A DNA stretch of 5,354 nucleotides, taken from assembly GCA_003221435.1 (NCBI GenBank), contig QHRS01000106.1:7395-12748 (forward strand), in the 5' to 3' direction. Shown here piece by piece: positions 1-5,354 of this stretch. Numbering within the stretch: the first letter of the stretch is position 1; the number at the start of each line of letters is the position of its first letter. The notes below the pieces were generated by a model that was given only the letters and a program-made list of their open reading frames with translations, had not been told where the DNA came from and searched no databases. Source of the stretch: Candidatus Rokuibacteriota bacterium. Lineage in GTDB: Bacteria > Methylomirabilota > Methylomirabilia > Rokubacteriales > CSP1-6. The position numbers were made by a program, and so were the translations under genes.

Positions 1-1932
1 GGTGTAATCCTCGGCGGCCGCCCAGAGCCGCAAGACCTCGGCACCGTACTTCGGGATCAGGTCCTGCGGCGTGACGGAGTTGCCCTGGGACTTGGACATC
101 TTGCGCCCCTCGCCGTCGACCACGAAGCCGTGTGTGAGCACGCTCCGGTACGGCGCCGCGTCGCGCGTGCCGATCGCTTCGAGCAGCGAGGAGTGAAACC
201 AGCCGCGGTGCTGATCCGAGCCCTCCGCGTACATATCCGCCGGCCAGCGGAGCTCCGGGCGCGTCTCGAGCACGGCCGCATGGCTACAGCCGGCGTCGAA
301 CCAGACGTCGAGGATGTCCGTCTCCTTGCGAAACTGGGCCCCGCCGCACTTCGGACACCGCGTGCCCGCAGGGAGCAGGTGTTTGGCCTCCCGGGCGTAC
401 CACTCGTCCGCGCCCCGACCCGCGCGAAAGATCTGCGACACGTGGTCCACGAGCCGCTCGTCGAGCAGCAACGCGTCACACGCGCCGCAGTAGAAGGCGA
501 CGATCGGCACGCCCCACACCCGCTGGCGCGAGATCGTCCAGTCCGGCCGGTGCGCCACCATGTTGTAGAGGCGCTCCTCGCCCCACGGCGGGGTCCAGCG
601 CACGTCGCGCTTGATCGCCGCGAGCGTCCGGTGGCGGAGGCCGTCCTTGTCCAGCGTGATGAACCACTGCTCGGTGGCGCGGAAGATCGTCGGGTTCTTG
701 CACCGCCAGCAATGGGGATAGGTGTGCGTCATCCGGACCGACGCGACCAGGGCGCCGACGGCCTTGAGATGCTCCACGATCTTCGGATTCGCCTCCCACA
801 CCGTCAGGCCGGAGAAGCGCTCGACTGCGGGGATGAACCGGCCGTCGTCGTCCACGGGGTTGTAGATCTTGAGTCCCACCTTGCGGCCGAGGTCGTAGTC
901 TTCCTCACCGTGGCCCGGGGCGATGTGGACCAGCCCCGTTCCCGTGCCCATCGCCACGAACGGGGCGCCCACGACCTTGCCGGTGCGGTCGATCCAGGCG
1001 TGGCGGTACTCGAGCCCCTCGAGTTCCTGACCTCGGAAATGACCGAGCTCAGAGGACTCGGTGCCCGTCGGGAACAACTTCAGGAAATCCGTGACGAGAG
1101 ATCCCGCCACGACGTAGATCTCCCCGGCCACCTCGACGGCGACGTAGCTCTCGGCCGGCTGGACGGCGATCGCGAGGTTGGCGGGAAGCGTCCAGGGTGT
1201 CGTCGTCCAGATGACGAGAAACACCGTGCGGCCCCCGACGCGCGGCGCGAGCGCGGCCGGCACCGTCAGCAGCGGAAACTTCACGTAGACCGACGGCGTC
1301 TCCTGCTCCTCGTACTCCACCTCGGCCTGGGCAAGCGCGGTCTTGCAGTACATGCACCAGTGCACGGGCTTGAGGCCCTTGTAGACGAGCCCGCGACCGA
1401 CGAAGCGGCCGAACTCGCGGGCGATCACCGCCTGGTAGGCCGGGGCCATCGTGAGGTAAGGATTCCGCCAGTCGCCGAACACGCCGAGGCGCTGGAACTC
1501 ACTTCGCTGGATGTCGATGAACTTCGACGCGTACTCGCGGCACTTCTGCCGCTTCAACACCGGGTCCATCGCGGTCCGCACGTCGATCGACCCCGTGTCG
1601 AGCCCGAGCTCCTTGTCCACCTCGTGCTCGATCGGCAGGCCGTGACAATCCCAGCCGGGCACGAAGACCGCGTTCGCTCCGCTCATCGAGCGCGACTTGA
1701 CGATCACGTCCTTCAGAATCTTGTTGAGCGCCGTCCCCATATGGATGTGGCCATTCGCGTAGGGAGGCCCGTCGTGCAGAATCCAGAGGGGTCGGTTCTG
1801 ACTGGCGGCGCGGAGCCGGAGGTAGATGTCCATCGCCTCCCAGCGCGCGAGCATCTCGGGCTCGGCCTTCGGCAGGTTGGCCTTCATCGGGAAGGCCGTT
1901 TTCGGTAGGTTTAGCGTGGCCTTGTAGTTCAT
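1..1932 (-). CDS. ileS: Isoleucyl-tRNA synthetase, N-terminal 644 residues (cut by window edge)
   Basis: Cytoplasmic class I enzyme that charges tRNA-Ile with isoleucine and hydrolyses mischarged valine. The frame is open from ATG at 1932 to base 1. The N-terminus MNYKATLNLPKTAFPMKANL matches the family opening, which fixes this start over an in-frame ATG at 1947 that would add MALCA. Catalytic core: DGPPYANGHIHMGTALNK around residues 54-71, with the HIGH motif read as HMGT (64-67); GWDCHGLPIEHEVDKELG (93-110). CP1 editing domain: WTTTPWTLPAN (242-252) and GTGLVHIAPGHGEEDY (331-346), where D345 is the likely editing aspartate. A CxxC pair at 482-485 and CPKC at 526-529 look like a zinc-binding insert. 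Adenylate-site motif GSDQHRGWF (571-579) and KMSKS (611-615) follow. Family length is roughly 930-940 residues, so the anticodon-binding and C-terminal domains lie outside the window. No strong Shine-Dalgarno precedes the start. Identity is secure; no frameshift seen. Confidence 0.98.
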   Translation of the reverse strand, partial: MNYKATLNLPKTAFPMKANLPKAEPEMLARWEAMDIYLRLRAASQNRPLWILHDGPPYANGHIHMGTALNKILKDVIVKSRSMSGANAVFVPGWDCHGLPIEHEVDKELGLDTGSIDVRTAMDPVLKRQKCREYASKFIDIQRSEFQRLGVFGDWRNPYLTMAPAYQAVIAREFGRFVGRGLVYKGLKPVHWCMYCKTALAQAEVEYEEQETPSVYVKFPLLTVPAALAPRVGGRTVFLVIWTTTPWTLPANLAIAVQPAESYVAVEVAGEIYVVAGSLVTDFLKLFPTGTESSELGHFRGQELEGLEYRHAWIDRTGKVVGAPFVAMGTGTGLVHIAPGHGEEDYDLGRKVGLKIYNPVDDDGRFIPAVERFSGLTVWEANPKIVEHLKAVGALVASVRMTHTYPHCWRCKNPTIFRATEQWFITLDKDGLRHRTLAAIKRDVRWTPPWGEERLYNMVAHRPDWTISRQRVWGVPIVAFYCGACDALLLDERLVDHVSQIFRAGRGADEWYAREAKHLLPAGTRCPKCGGAQFRKETDILDVWFDAGCSHAAVLETRPELRWPADMYAEGSDQHRGWFHSSLLEAIGTRDAAPYRSVLTHGFVVDGEGRKMSKSQGNSVTPQDLIPKYGAEVLRLWAAAEDYT

Positions 1933-1947
1933 GGCGCAGAGCGCCAT
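1931..1947 (-). repeat. Perfect inverted repeat enclosing both candidate ileS start codons
   Basis: On the coding strand ATGGCGC-TCT-GCGCCAT forms a 7-bp perfect stem with a 3-base loop. Its first arm begins with the in-frame ATG at 1947, and its last two bases (AT) are the first two bases of the homology-supported ileS start at 1932. In mRNA beginning upstream of it, this hairpin would occlude initiation; a transcript starting near 1944 could not form the full stem. No function is demonstrated. Confidence 0.55.
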
Positions 1948-1950
1948 CGT

Positions 1951-1979
1951 AGCATACCGGGCCGGGCGGCGCATGTGAC
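1951..1979 (-). promoter_or_regulatory. Candidate sigma-70-type promoter for ileS
   Basis: On the minus strand GTCACA (1979-1974) and TATGCT (1956-1951) each match the TTGACA and TATAAT consensus at four of six positions, separated by exactly 17 bases. The predicted transcript would start near 1944-1945, giving a leader of about 12 bases before the ATG at 1932 and excluding the ATG at 1947. This fits the absence of a clear Shine-Dalgarno sequence and the break from the upstream genes. Two moderate hexamer matches can occur by chance in 300 bases, so this is tentative. Confidence 0.3.
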
Positions 1980-2047
1980 GCGGAGACCCGAGCTGGCCGC
2001 GGTCGCCCTGCTCGGGGCTAGGAACCTGTCGGAGAAACCGACTTCGA

Positions 2048-2066
2048 GCGCTGGCTTTGCCAGCGC
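2048..2066. repeat. 8-bp perfect hairpin with 3-base loop
   Basis: GCGCTGGC-TTT-GCCAGCGC on the plus strand, and the same stem with an AAA loop on the minus strand. It is not followed by a T-run in either direction, so it is not a classic intrinsic terminator. It lies 21 bases from the larger 12-bp hairpin. Confidence 0.6.
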
Positions 2067-2086
2067 CATCGGTTCTTGGGGGAGGC

Positions 2087-2115
2087 TCGGAGGGGGCCTC
2101 GACGGCCCCCTCCGA
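2087..2115. repeat. 12-bp perfect GC-rich hairpin, possible terminator stem
   Basis: Left arm 2087-2098, five-base loop TCGAC, right arm 2104-2115, with all 12 pairs matched (core GGAGGGGGCC / GGCCCCCTCC). It lies 145 bases beyond the stop of the protease-like gene on the minus strand. A stem this stable could stall RNA polymerase and end the upstream transcript, but no uridine tract follows on either strand, so a standard Rho-independent terminator is not supported. It is the strongest element in the inverted-repeat interval. Confidence 0.6.
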
Positions 2116-2146
2116 TGGTCTAGTCCCGCTCGGAGTCTGTCGCCGG

Positions 2147-2192
2147 GCCAGTGGAGATACGGTGCGAGGCCCACTGGCGCGCAAAAGTGGGC
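2147..2192. repeat. Two overlapping, mutually exclusive stems
   Basis: GCCAGTGG (2147-2154) pairs with CCACTGGC (2171-2178) around a 16-base loop. The segment GCCCACT (2169-2175) also pairs with AGTGGGC (2186-2192) around a 10-base loop. Since 2171-2175 is used in both, only one can form in a single RNA. Alternative pairing of this kind occurs in switch-like leaders, but may also simply reflect repeated GTGGG/CCCAC words. Confidence 0.45.
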
Positions 2193-2260
2193 TCCGCTCG
2201 AGCGCCGACGGGACGTCATGGAGCGACGAGCCAGGCGTTGGTCCTGAAGTGGGAGCGAGG

Positions 2261-2866
2261 CTACTTCGGGCCGAGCACGACCTGGCCGGCGCCGTTGTCG
2301 ATCGTGACTTTGAACTGATCGAGGAAGTCGCGGCCGAGAAGCCCGTCTACGTCCGTGAAGTCGATGTCGTGGGAGATGACCACCATCTTGCCGACCTTCG
2401 ACTTGCCCACCTCGAGCGACTCGATGTCGTAGGCCTCAACATCGGTGCTCCCCGTCGCCCCCCGCATCTGCCCCGTCGAACGGGGCGCGCGGGTGGACAC
2501 GCCGGCGGCGATGAGCGCGCGTGGCGCGATGACTGTCCGGTCCGCACCCGTATCCAGGATCAGGCGCACGGCCTCCGAGCCATTGATGCGCGCGTCCACG
2601 TAAATCCGCCGGCCAGGGGTGAACGGGATGACGGTGTCGACGCTCGCGCCAGCGGCCGCAGGTGCGCGCACCTCGGCCGGGGGGGCGGTCTGAGAGGGCA
2701 CCTTCGTTGCCGTGCCGCGGAAGCGCTCGGGGATACTGTCAAGGCCCTCCGCGTAATGCGGATTCCCTTGATCATCGATCCAGCGGTACGTCTGGGCGGC
2801 TGCGGGGAGAACGCTGAGAATGACGGCTGTGATGAACAGGACGACCCTGAGGGCCGGCCGAGTCAT
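2261..2866 (-). CDS. Exported DUF4124-like / retropepsin-type aspartic protease protein
   Basis: Predicted 201-residue periplasmic protein. Residues 1-24 form a Sec signal peptide (MTR, hydrophobic run, cleavage probably after PAAA before QTYRW). Residues 26-50 (YRWIDDQGNPHYAEGLDSIPERFR) match the style of DUF4124 domains. An Ala/Pro-rich linker follows to about 80. Residues 81-200 resemble a single-domain clan AA aspartic protease: flap-preceding strand IYVDARINGSEAVRLILDTG, catalytic D105-T106-G107 in LDTGADRTVI, and the second hydrophobic-glycine element GLLGRDFL (175-182). With only one DTG it would need to dimerise to be active. The ATG at 2866 places the signal peptide exactly at the N-terminus and leaves a 7-base gap after the preceding gene; an in-frame GTG at 2884 would add six residues. 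Neither has a clear Shine-Dalgarno, so coupled translation is likely. Activity and substrate are unknown. Confidence 0.88.
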   Translation of the reverse strand: MTRPALRVVLFITAVILSVLPAAAQTYRWIDDQGNPHYAEGLDSIPERFRGTATKVPSQTAPPAEVRAPAAAGASVDTVIPFTPGRRIYVDARINGSEAVRLILDTGADRTVIAPRALIAAGVSTRAPRSTGQMRGATGSTDVEAYDIESLEVGKSKVGKMVVISHDIDFTDVDGLLGRDFLDQFKVTIDNGAGQVVLGPK

Positions 2867-2873
2867 GTCATGA

Positions 2874-4355
2874 TCATACCGCACATCGAAGCCGTTCGTA
2901 CACGACCATGGTGTCGGCCCCTGCCACCAGGTTGTGCTCGAGACGGACGCTGTAGACGGCTCGGTAGCGCGCGGGCATCGCGGACAGCCGGGGGAACCAC
3001 GCCGGGAAGATGATCAGGTACTCGGGACACGTCTCCTCGACGTAACGGATGACGCCAGACTCGCCCTCACGGCGGTACGGGCGGATCTCCGGAGTCACGA
3101 GACCCATGAGATCGATCACCGGGCGCCGCGACACGAAGGCGATCGCGCCGATGTCGTTCACCGCGAGCCGCGCGGCCTTGGGCGTGTGCAGGTCGACCCA
3201 GTGGCCGATGTGGACCTGCATCGCGTTGATGTTCTGGACGGCCCACGCATAGCGTGCGCTCGCCGGCCAGAGCAGCCAGAGCGCGACGGTCAGGTAGAAC
3301 ACCCGCAAGACAACGCCGCGCCGCGCCGCCAGCCCCCAGAGCAGCGCCAGGGCGAGGGGCAGCAGGTGGATCGAGTAACGGCCCTCCTGGAAATTCGGCC
3401 CGCGGAACGGCGCCAGCAACGCCATCGCGAGTGGGTGCGCGGCGAGGGCCGCGGCCGGCCAGATCCACGCGCGGCCGCCGCGCCACCACGTCAGCGCGAG
3501 GATCGGCAGCAGCAGCACGGGCAGGAACCAATGCGTCAGCCAGAGCCATCCGATCCATCCGGTCATGAACTGCCACGGGCGCCCGAACAGGGCGCGCTTC
3601 AACGGTTCGCGCGTCCCGCCGAGCCAGCCCAGGAGGCCGCCCTCGATCTTCGCCGCGGCCGTCGCAGGCACGGCGGTGCCAGACGTCGCGAGCGAGAACC
3701 ACACCGCCGGCGCCAGCACCACGGCCGTGACGCCGACAAAGATGGCGAGGCGGCCGAGCGTGACCGGCCGGGCGATCAGGAGCAACGGAACGAGCAGGGC
3801 GGCCTCGGGCCGAGCGAGCACGGCGAGCGCCGCGAGCACCCCGGTCCACCACGTCCGATCACGCGCGTGGGCGAGGAGGGCCGCGGCGACTAGCAACGCG
3901 GCGAGCGACACTTCCATGCCGGAGAGCGCCCCCCAGGCGACCGGCCCGGCCCAGACGAGGGCGACACCGGCCACCCGGGCTCCGCCGCGCTCGCCGCCGA
4001 GAGCGAGCGTGAGGCGGCGGGTCACGAGCGCGGCGGCAAGCGTGCACGCGATCCCGAGCGCTTTCACGACCCAGAGCCGGGCGCCCGCCACGGCCACGGT
4101 GGCGGCCAGGAGCAGCGTCCAGAGCGGCGCCGTCGATCCGGCAACCGGCGTCCCCGGGTTGTACGAGAAGCCCGCGCCCTCGGCGATGTTCCGGGCAAAA
4201 TGCAGATGGATCCACGGGTCGTCGAGCGGGAGCCCGGCCGCGCCGGCGATCGCATGCTCGCGCAGCAGGTAGAGCGAGAGCGGCAGGGCGGCTGCGGCAA
4301 TTACAATGGCGTCGTCCTGCAACGTGGCCCGCACGGGCGTCTTACCGGCTCGCAC
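2874..4355 (-). CDS. Polytopic membrane glycosyltransferase-like protein (GT-C type)
   Basis: Predicted 493-residue inner-membrane protein with about nine or ten hydrophobic segments (roughly 15-33, 77-92, 97-112, 127-165, 171-195, 202-222, 262-290, 297-315, 328-343, 347-365). The first periplasmic loop carries LPLDDPWIHLHFARNIAEGAGFSYNPG, with an Asp pair at 45-46 and NPG at 66-68, followed by STAPLW. This pattern is typical of GT-C enzymes that use lipid-linked sugars, and recalls the mycobacterial arabinofuranosyltransferase AftB group in layout. ARPE (181-184), GRYS (325-328) and a soluble C-terminal domain from about 375 (NDIGAIAFVSRRPVIDLMGLVTPEI) also fit that group. The GTG start at 4355 overlaps the kinase end by 14 bases; a second in-frame GTG at 4334 would give a 7-base gap. 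No strong ribosome site precedes either. Donor, acceptor and exact family are not determinable here. Confidence 0.85.
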   Translation of the reverse strand: MRAGKTPVRATLQDDAIVIAAAALPLSLYLLREHAIAGAAGLPLDDPWIHLHFARNIAEGAGFSYNPGTPVAGSTAPLWTLLLAATVAVAGARLWVVKALGIACTLAAALVTRRLTLALGGERGGARVAGVALVWAGPVAWGALSGMEVSLAALLVAAALLAHARDRTWWTGVLAALAVLARPEAALLVPLLLIARPVTLGRLAIFVGVTAVVLAPAVWFSLATSGTAVPATAAAKIEGGLLGWLGGTREPLKRALFGRPWQFMTGWIGWLWLTHWFLPVLLLPILALTWWRGGRAWIWPAAALAAHPLAMALLAPFRGPNFQEGRYSIHLLPLALALLWGLAARRGVVLRVFYLTVALWLLWPASARYAWAVQNINAMQVHIGHWVDLHTPKAARLAVNDIGAIAFVSRRPVIDLMGLVTPEIRPYRREGESGVIRYVEETCPEYLIIFPAWFPRLSAMPARYRAVYSVRLEHNLVAGADTMVVYERLRCAV

Positions 4356-5289
4356 GGGCGAGGTCGGCGGCGCCGACCACGCCGCTCCACTCGCCGAGCG
4401 CGGCGTGCTCGACGCGAAGGGCCGAGCGGGCCAGCGCGGTCGTCAGCCGCATCACGCCGCGGGCAGCCGCGTCGAACAGGGCGGGCACGGACTCGATCAC
4501 GCCACCGCCCAGCACGAGCACTTCGGGGTTCACGAGCGTGACGTAGTTCGCCAGCGAGATCGTCAGGTACCGCTCGACGTCGTTCCACAGCTCGAGCGCG
4601 AACGCGTCGCCCGCGGCGGCGTCGAAGACCGTGCGGGCCGTGAGCCGAGCCGGGTCGCCGCCGGTCAGCCCGGCGAGCGAGGTCGTCACGCCCGCCGCGA
4701 GTCCCAGCACGAGCCGGCGCTGGAGCCCGCTACCGGACACGTACTGCTCCATGCATCCGCGCTGGCCGCAGGGGCACGGCAACCCGTCGGCGCGGAGCTG
4801 CGTGTGCCCGAGCTCGCCGGCAGCATTCCCCGCGCCGCGCCACAGGACGCCGTGGAGCACGGCGCCCGAGCCGACGCCGGTGCCGACGAAGACCACGACC
4901 GCGCTCCGCGCTCCCGCCGCGGCGCCGAATCGAAACTCCCCCCAGGCCGCGGCGCGGACGTCGTTGTCGACCCAGACCGGCAGCCCGATCGCGTCCGCCA
5001 TCGTGGCGCGCAGCGGGACGTTCTCCCAGCCGAGGTTCGGGGCGAATACGACGGCCTGGGTCTCGGGATGGATCTGGCCGGCGCAGGCGATGCCAACGGC
5101 CTCGGAACTCCGGCTCCGGGCGGACAGCTCGGTCACGAGGCGCGTGACCGTGGCAAGAACCTGAGCGGCGCCGCGCTCGGCTTCGGTAAGGGACTCGACG
5201 TGGGCGAGGATGCGACCGTCGGCGCCAACCAGGCCCGCCCGAATGCGCGTGCCCCCGAGGTCGACGCCGATCGTTGGCGGGACGACTAC
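4342..5289 (-). CDS. ROK-family sugar kinase (glucokinase-like), start codon unresolved
   Basis: Cytoplasmic ATP-dependent hexose kinase of the ROK family, of about 315 residues if counted from 5289, a normal family length. Numbering from there: phosphate-binding IGVDLGGT (7-14), GIACAGQI (about 66-73), VDNDV with catalytic D110 (107-111), GTGVGSG (136-142), GELGH with zinc ligand H162, CPCGQRGC with C172, C174, C179 as the other zinc ligands, then EQYVSG, and the adenosine-side LGGG (260-263). There is no N-terminal DNA-binding helix-turn-helix, so it is a kinase and not a Mlc/NagC-type repressor. The sugar could be glucose, N-acetylglucosamine or mannose. The first usable GTG is at 5136 and would remove the DLGGT motif. 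Upstream codons between 5289 and 5272 are GTA, GTC, GTC, CCG, CCA, ACG: none is a standard start. The frame stays open to the window edge. AGGAG lies eight bases before 5289. Confidence 0.9.
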   Translation of the reverse strand, partial: VVVPPTIGVDLGGTRIRAGLVGADGRILAHVESLTEAERGAAQVLATVTRLVTELSARSRSSEAVGIACAGQIHPETQAVVFAPNLGWENVPLRATMADAIGLPVWVDNDVRAAAWGEFRFGAAAGARSAVVVFVGTGVGSGAVLHGVLWRGAGNAAGELGHTQLRADGLPCPCGQRGCMEQYVSGSGLQRRLVLGLAAGVTTSLAGLTGGDPARLTARTVFDAAAGDAFALELWNDVERYLTISLANYVTLVNPEVLVLGGGVIESVPALFDAAARGVMRLTTALARSALRVEHAALGEWSGVVGAADLARASR

Positions 5290-5354
5290 GCCTTTTTCTC
5301 CTCTTCCTTCTTTGCGGCCGCCGTCGAGTCCTCCTTCGTGGAGTCGGTGACACC
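5286..5354 (-). CDS. C-terminal tail of an unidentified upstream gene
   Basis: The last 22 codons of a gene entering from the right edge, ending in TAG at 5288-5286. The visible tail reads GVTDSTKEDST, then AAAKKEEEKKA: hydrophilic and probably disordered. Low-complexity Lys/Glu/Ala tails occur on many bacterial proteins; the VTD followed by a charged tail is loosely reminiscent of FmdB-type zinc-ribbon proteins, but 22 residues cannot decide. Reality as coding sequence is inferred from its placement directly before the kinase and from its end overlapping the likely kinase start, not from homology. Confidence 0.5.
   Translation of the reverse strand, partial: GVTDSTKEDSTAAAKKEEEKKA
5291..5313 (-). 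promoter_or_regulatory. 23-base purine tract with Shine-Dalgarno and tandem Lys codons before the kinase
   Basis: On the minus strand 23 consecutive purines contain AGGAAG (5308-5303) and AGGAG (5302-5298), directly followed by AAAAAGG. AGGAG is eight bases from the GTA codon at 5289 and eleven from the GTC at 5286, so it is well placed to load ribosomes for the kinase. The same tract encodes KKEEEKK of the upstream gene, and AAA-AAG (5297-5292) is a site at which -1 slippage is known in other genes, such as dnaX. The ribosome-site reading is the simpler one. Confidence 0.6.

Larger units (their letters stand above)
1948..2260. other. Non-coding interval built of inverted repeats
   Basis: The 313 bases between ileS and the protease-like gene hold no convincing gene. 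Perfect inverted repeats seen: 1987-1993/2010-2016 (7 bp), 2028-2032/2038-2042 (5 bp), 2048-2055/2059-2066 (8 bp), 2087-2098/2104-2115 (12 bp), 2147-2154/2171-2178 (8 bp), 2169-2175/2186-2192 (7 bp, mutually exclusive with the previous), and a 10-bp palindrome at 2195-2204. Short frames here on both strands have no recognisable domain and appear to be by-products of GC content. The interval may be a dispersed palindromic element, an RNA leader of ileS, or a transcription-termination zone after the upstream gene set. The sequence alone does not choose between them. Confidence 0.6.

Noticed and set aside
1740..1757. HIGH motif of IleRS reading HMGT as a sign of a defective enzyme
   Set aside because: Variation at the last motif position is common among class I synthetases, and all other catalytic and editing motifs are intact.
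130..1908. A 592-codon open frame on the plus strand opposite ileS
   Set aside because: It is the antisense shadow of a strongly conserved ileS frame. Its Arg/His/Val/Asp-rich translation has no domain, and stop-free antisense frames are usual at this GC content.
1996..2010. AGGGCGACCGCGG on the minus strand upstream of ileS, recalling the T-box core
   Set aside because: It lacks the UGGN element that pairs with the tRNA acceptor end. No convincing stem I or specifier loop was found, and no terminator with a U-tract follows, so a T-box riboswitch is not supported.
2087..2115. Intrinsic terminator for the upstream gene set
   Set aside because: The 12-bp stem is strong but no T-rich tract follows on either strand, so it is recorded as a hairpin only.
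1929..2219. A 96-codon minus-strand frame across the inverted repeats
   Set aside because: It overlaps the ileS start, has no recognisable domain or ribosome site, and its sequence is dictated by the palindromes. It would matter only if the same frame recurs in many genomic copies.
2864..2884. Several ATGs in a row before the protease-like gene (ATGATCATGACATGAC)
   Set aside because: Only the ATG at 2866 is in frame; the others hit a stop at once. Probably chance, although they might assist reinitiation.
2934..3893. A 319-codon plus-strand frame opposite the glycosyltransferase
   Set aside because: The translation is Arg/Gln/Pro-rich and lacks hydrophobic core patterning, while the minus strand encodes a coherent membrane protein with known motifs.
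4342..5136. Kinase gene starting at the GTG at 5136
   Set aside because: It would delete about 50 residues, including the DLGGT nucleotide-binding motif that is present in frame upstream.

Overview
The window is a very GC-rich bacterial stretch (judged by eye, not counted). Every gene I can support lies on the minus strand. The dense packing, GTG starts, G/C-ended codons and long antisense shadow frames fit a free-living high-GC bacterium from soil or subsurface, such as the Rokubacteria/Methylomirabilota or the deltaproteobacterial lineages. That placement is an impression from protein style, not a search result.

In the direction of transcription (from high to low coordinates) the layout is as follows. 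(1) The last 22 codons of an unidentified gene with a Lys/Glu/Ala-rich tail, ending at 5286. (2) A ROK-family sugar kinase, about 4342-5289, with its nucleotide, catalytic and zinc motifs intact but no ATG, GTG or TTG in a position that would include its N-terminal DLGGT motif. (3) A polytopic membrane glycosyltransferase-like protein, 2874-4355, whose beginning overlaps the end of the kinase gene. (4) A small exported protein with a DUF4124-like N-terminus and a retropepsin-type aspartic protease domain, 2261-2866. (5) A 313-base non-coding interval, 1948-2260, packed with perfect inverted repeats. (6) ileS, isoleucyl-tRNA synthetase, starting at 1932 and running off the left edge after 644 codons.

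Genes 1 to 4 are so tightly spaced (overlaps or gaps of a few bases) that they probably form one transcription unit. The kinase would phosphorylate a cytoplasmic sugar, the membrane enzyme would transfer a lipid-linked sugar at the outer face of the membrane, and the protease-like protein would act in the periplasm. A shared envelope role is possible but rests on position only. ileS is separated by the hairpin-rich interval and has a candidate promoter just upstream, so it is probably transcribed on its own.

The two places that most reward a second look are the kinase start and the inverted-repeat interval. At the kinase start there is a 23-base purine tract with a Shine-Dalgarno sequence and tandem Lys codons, and the kinase lies in the -1 frame relative to the gene before it. 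The inverted-repeat interval looks like a mosaic of palindromes, either a dispersed repeat element or a structured RNA. I found no tRNA, rRNA, CRISPR array or transposase gene, and no clear evidence of a wholly new system.
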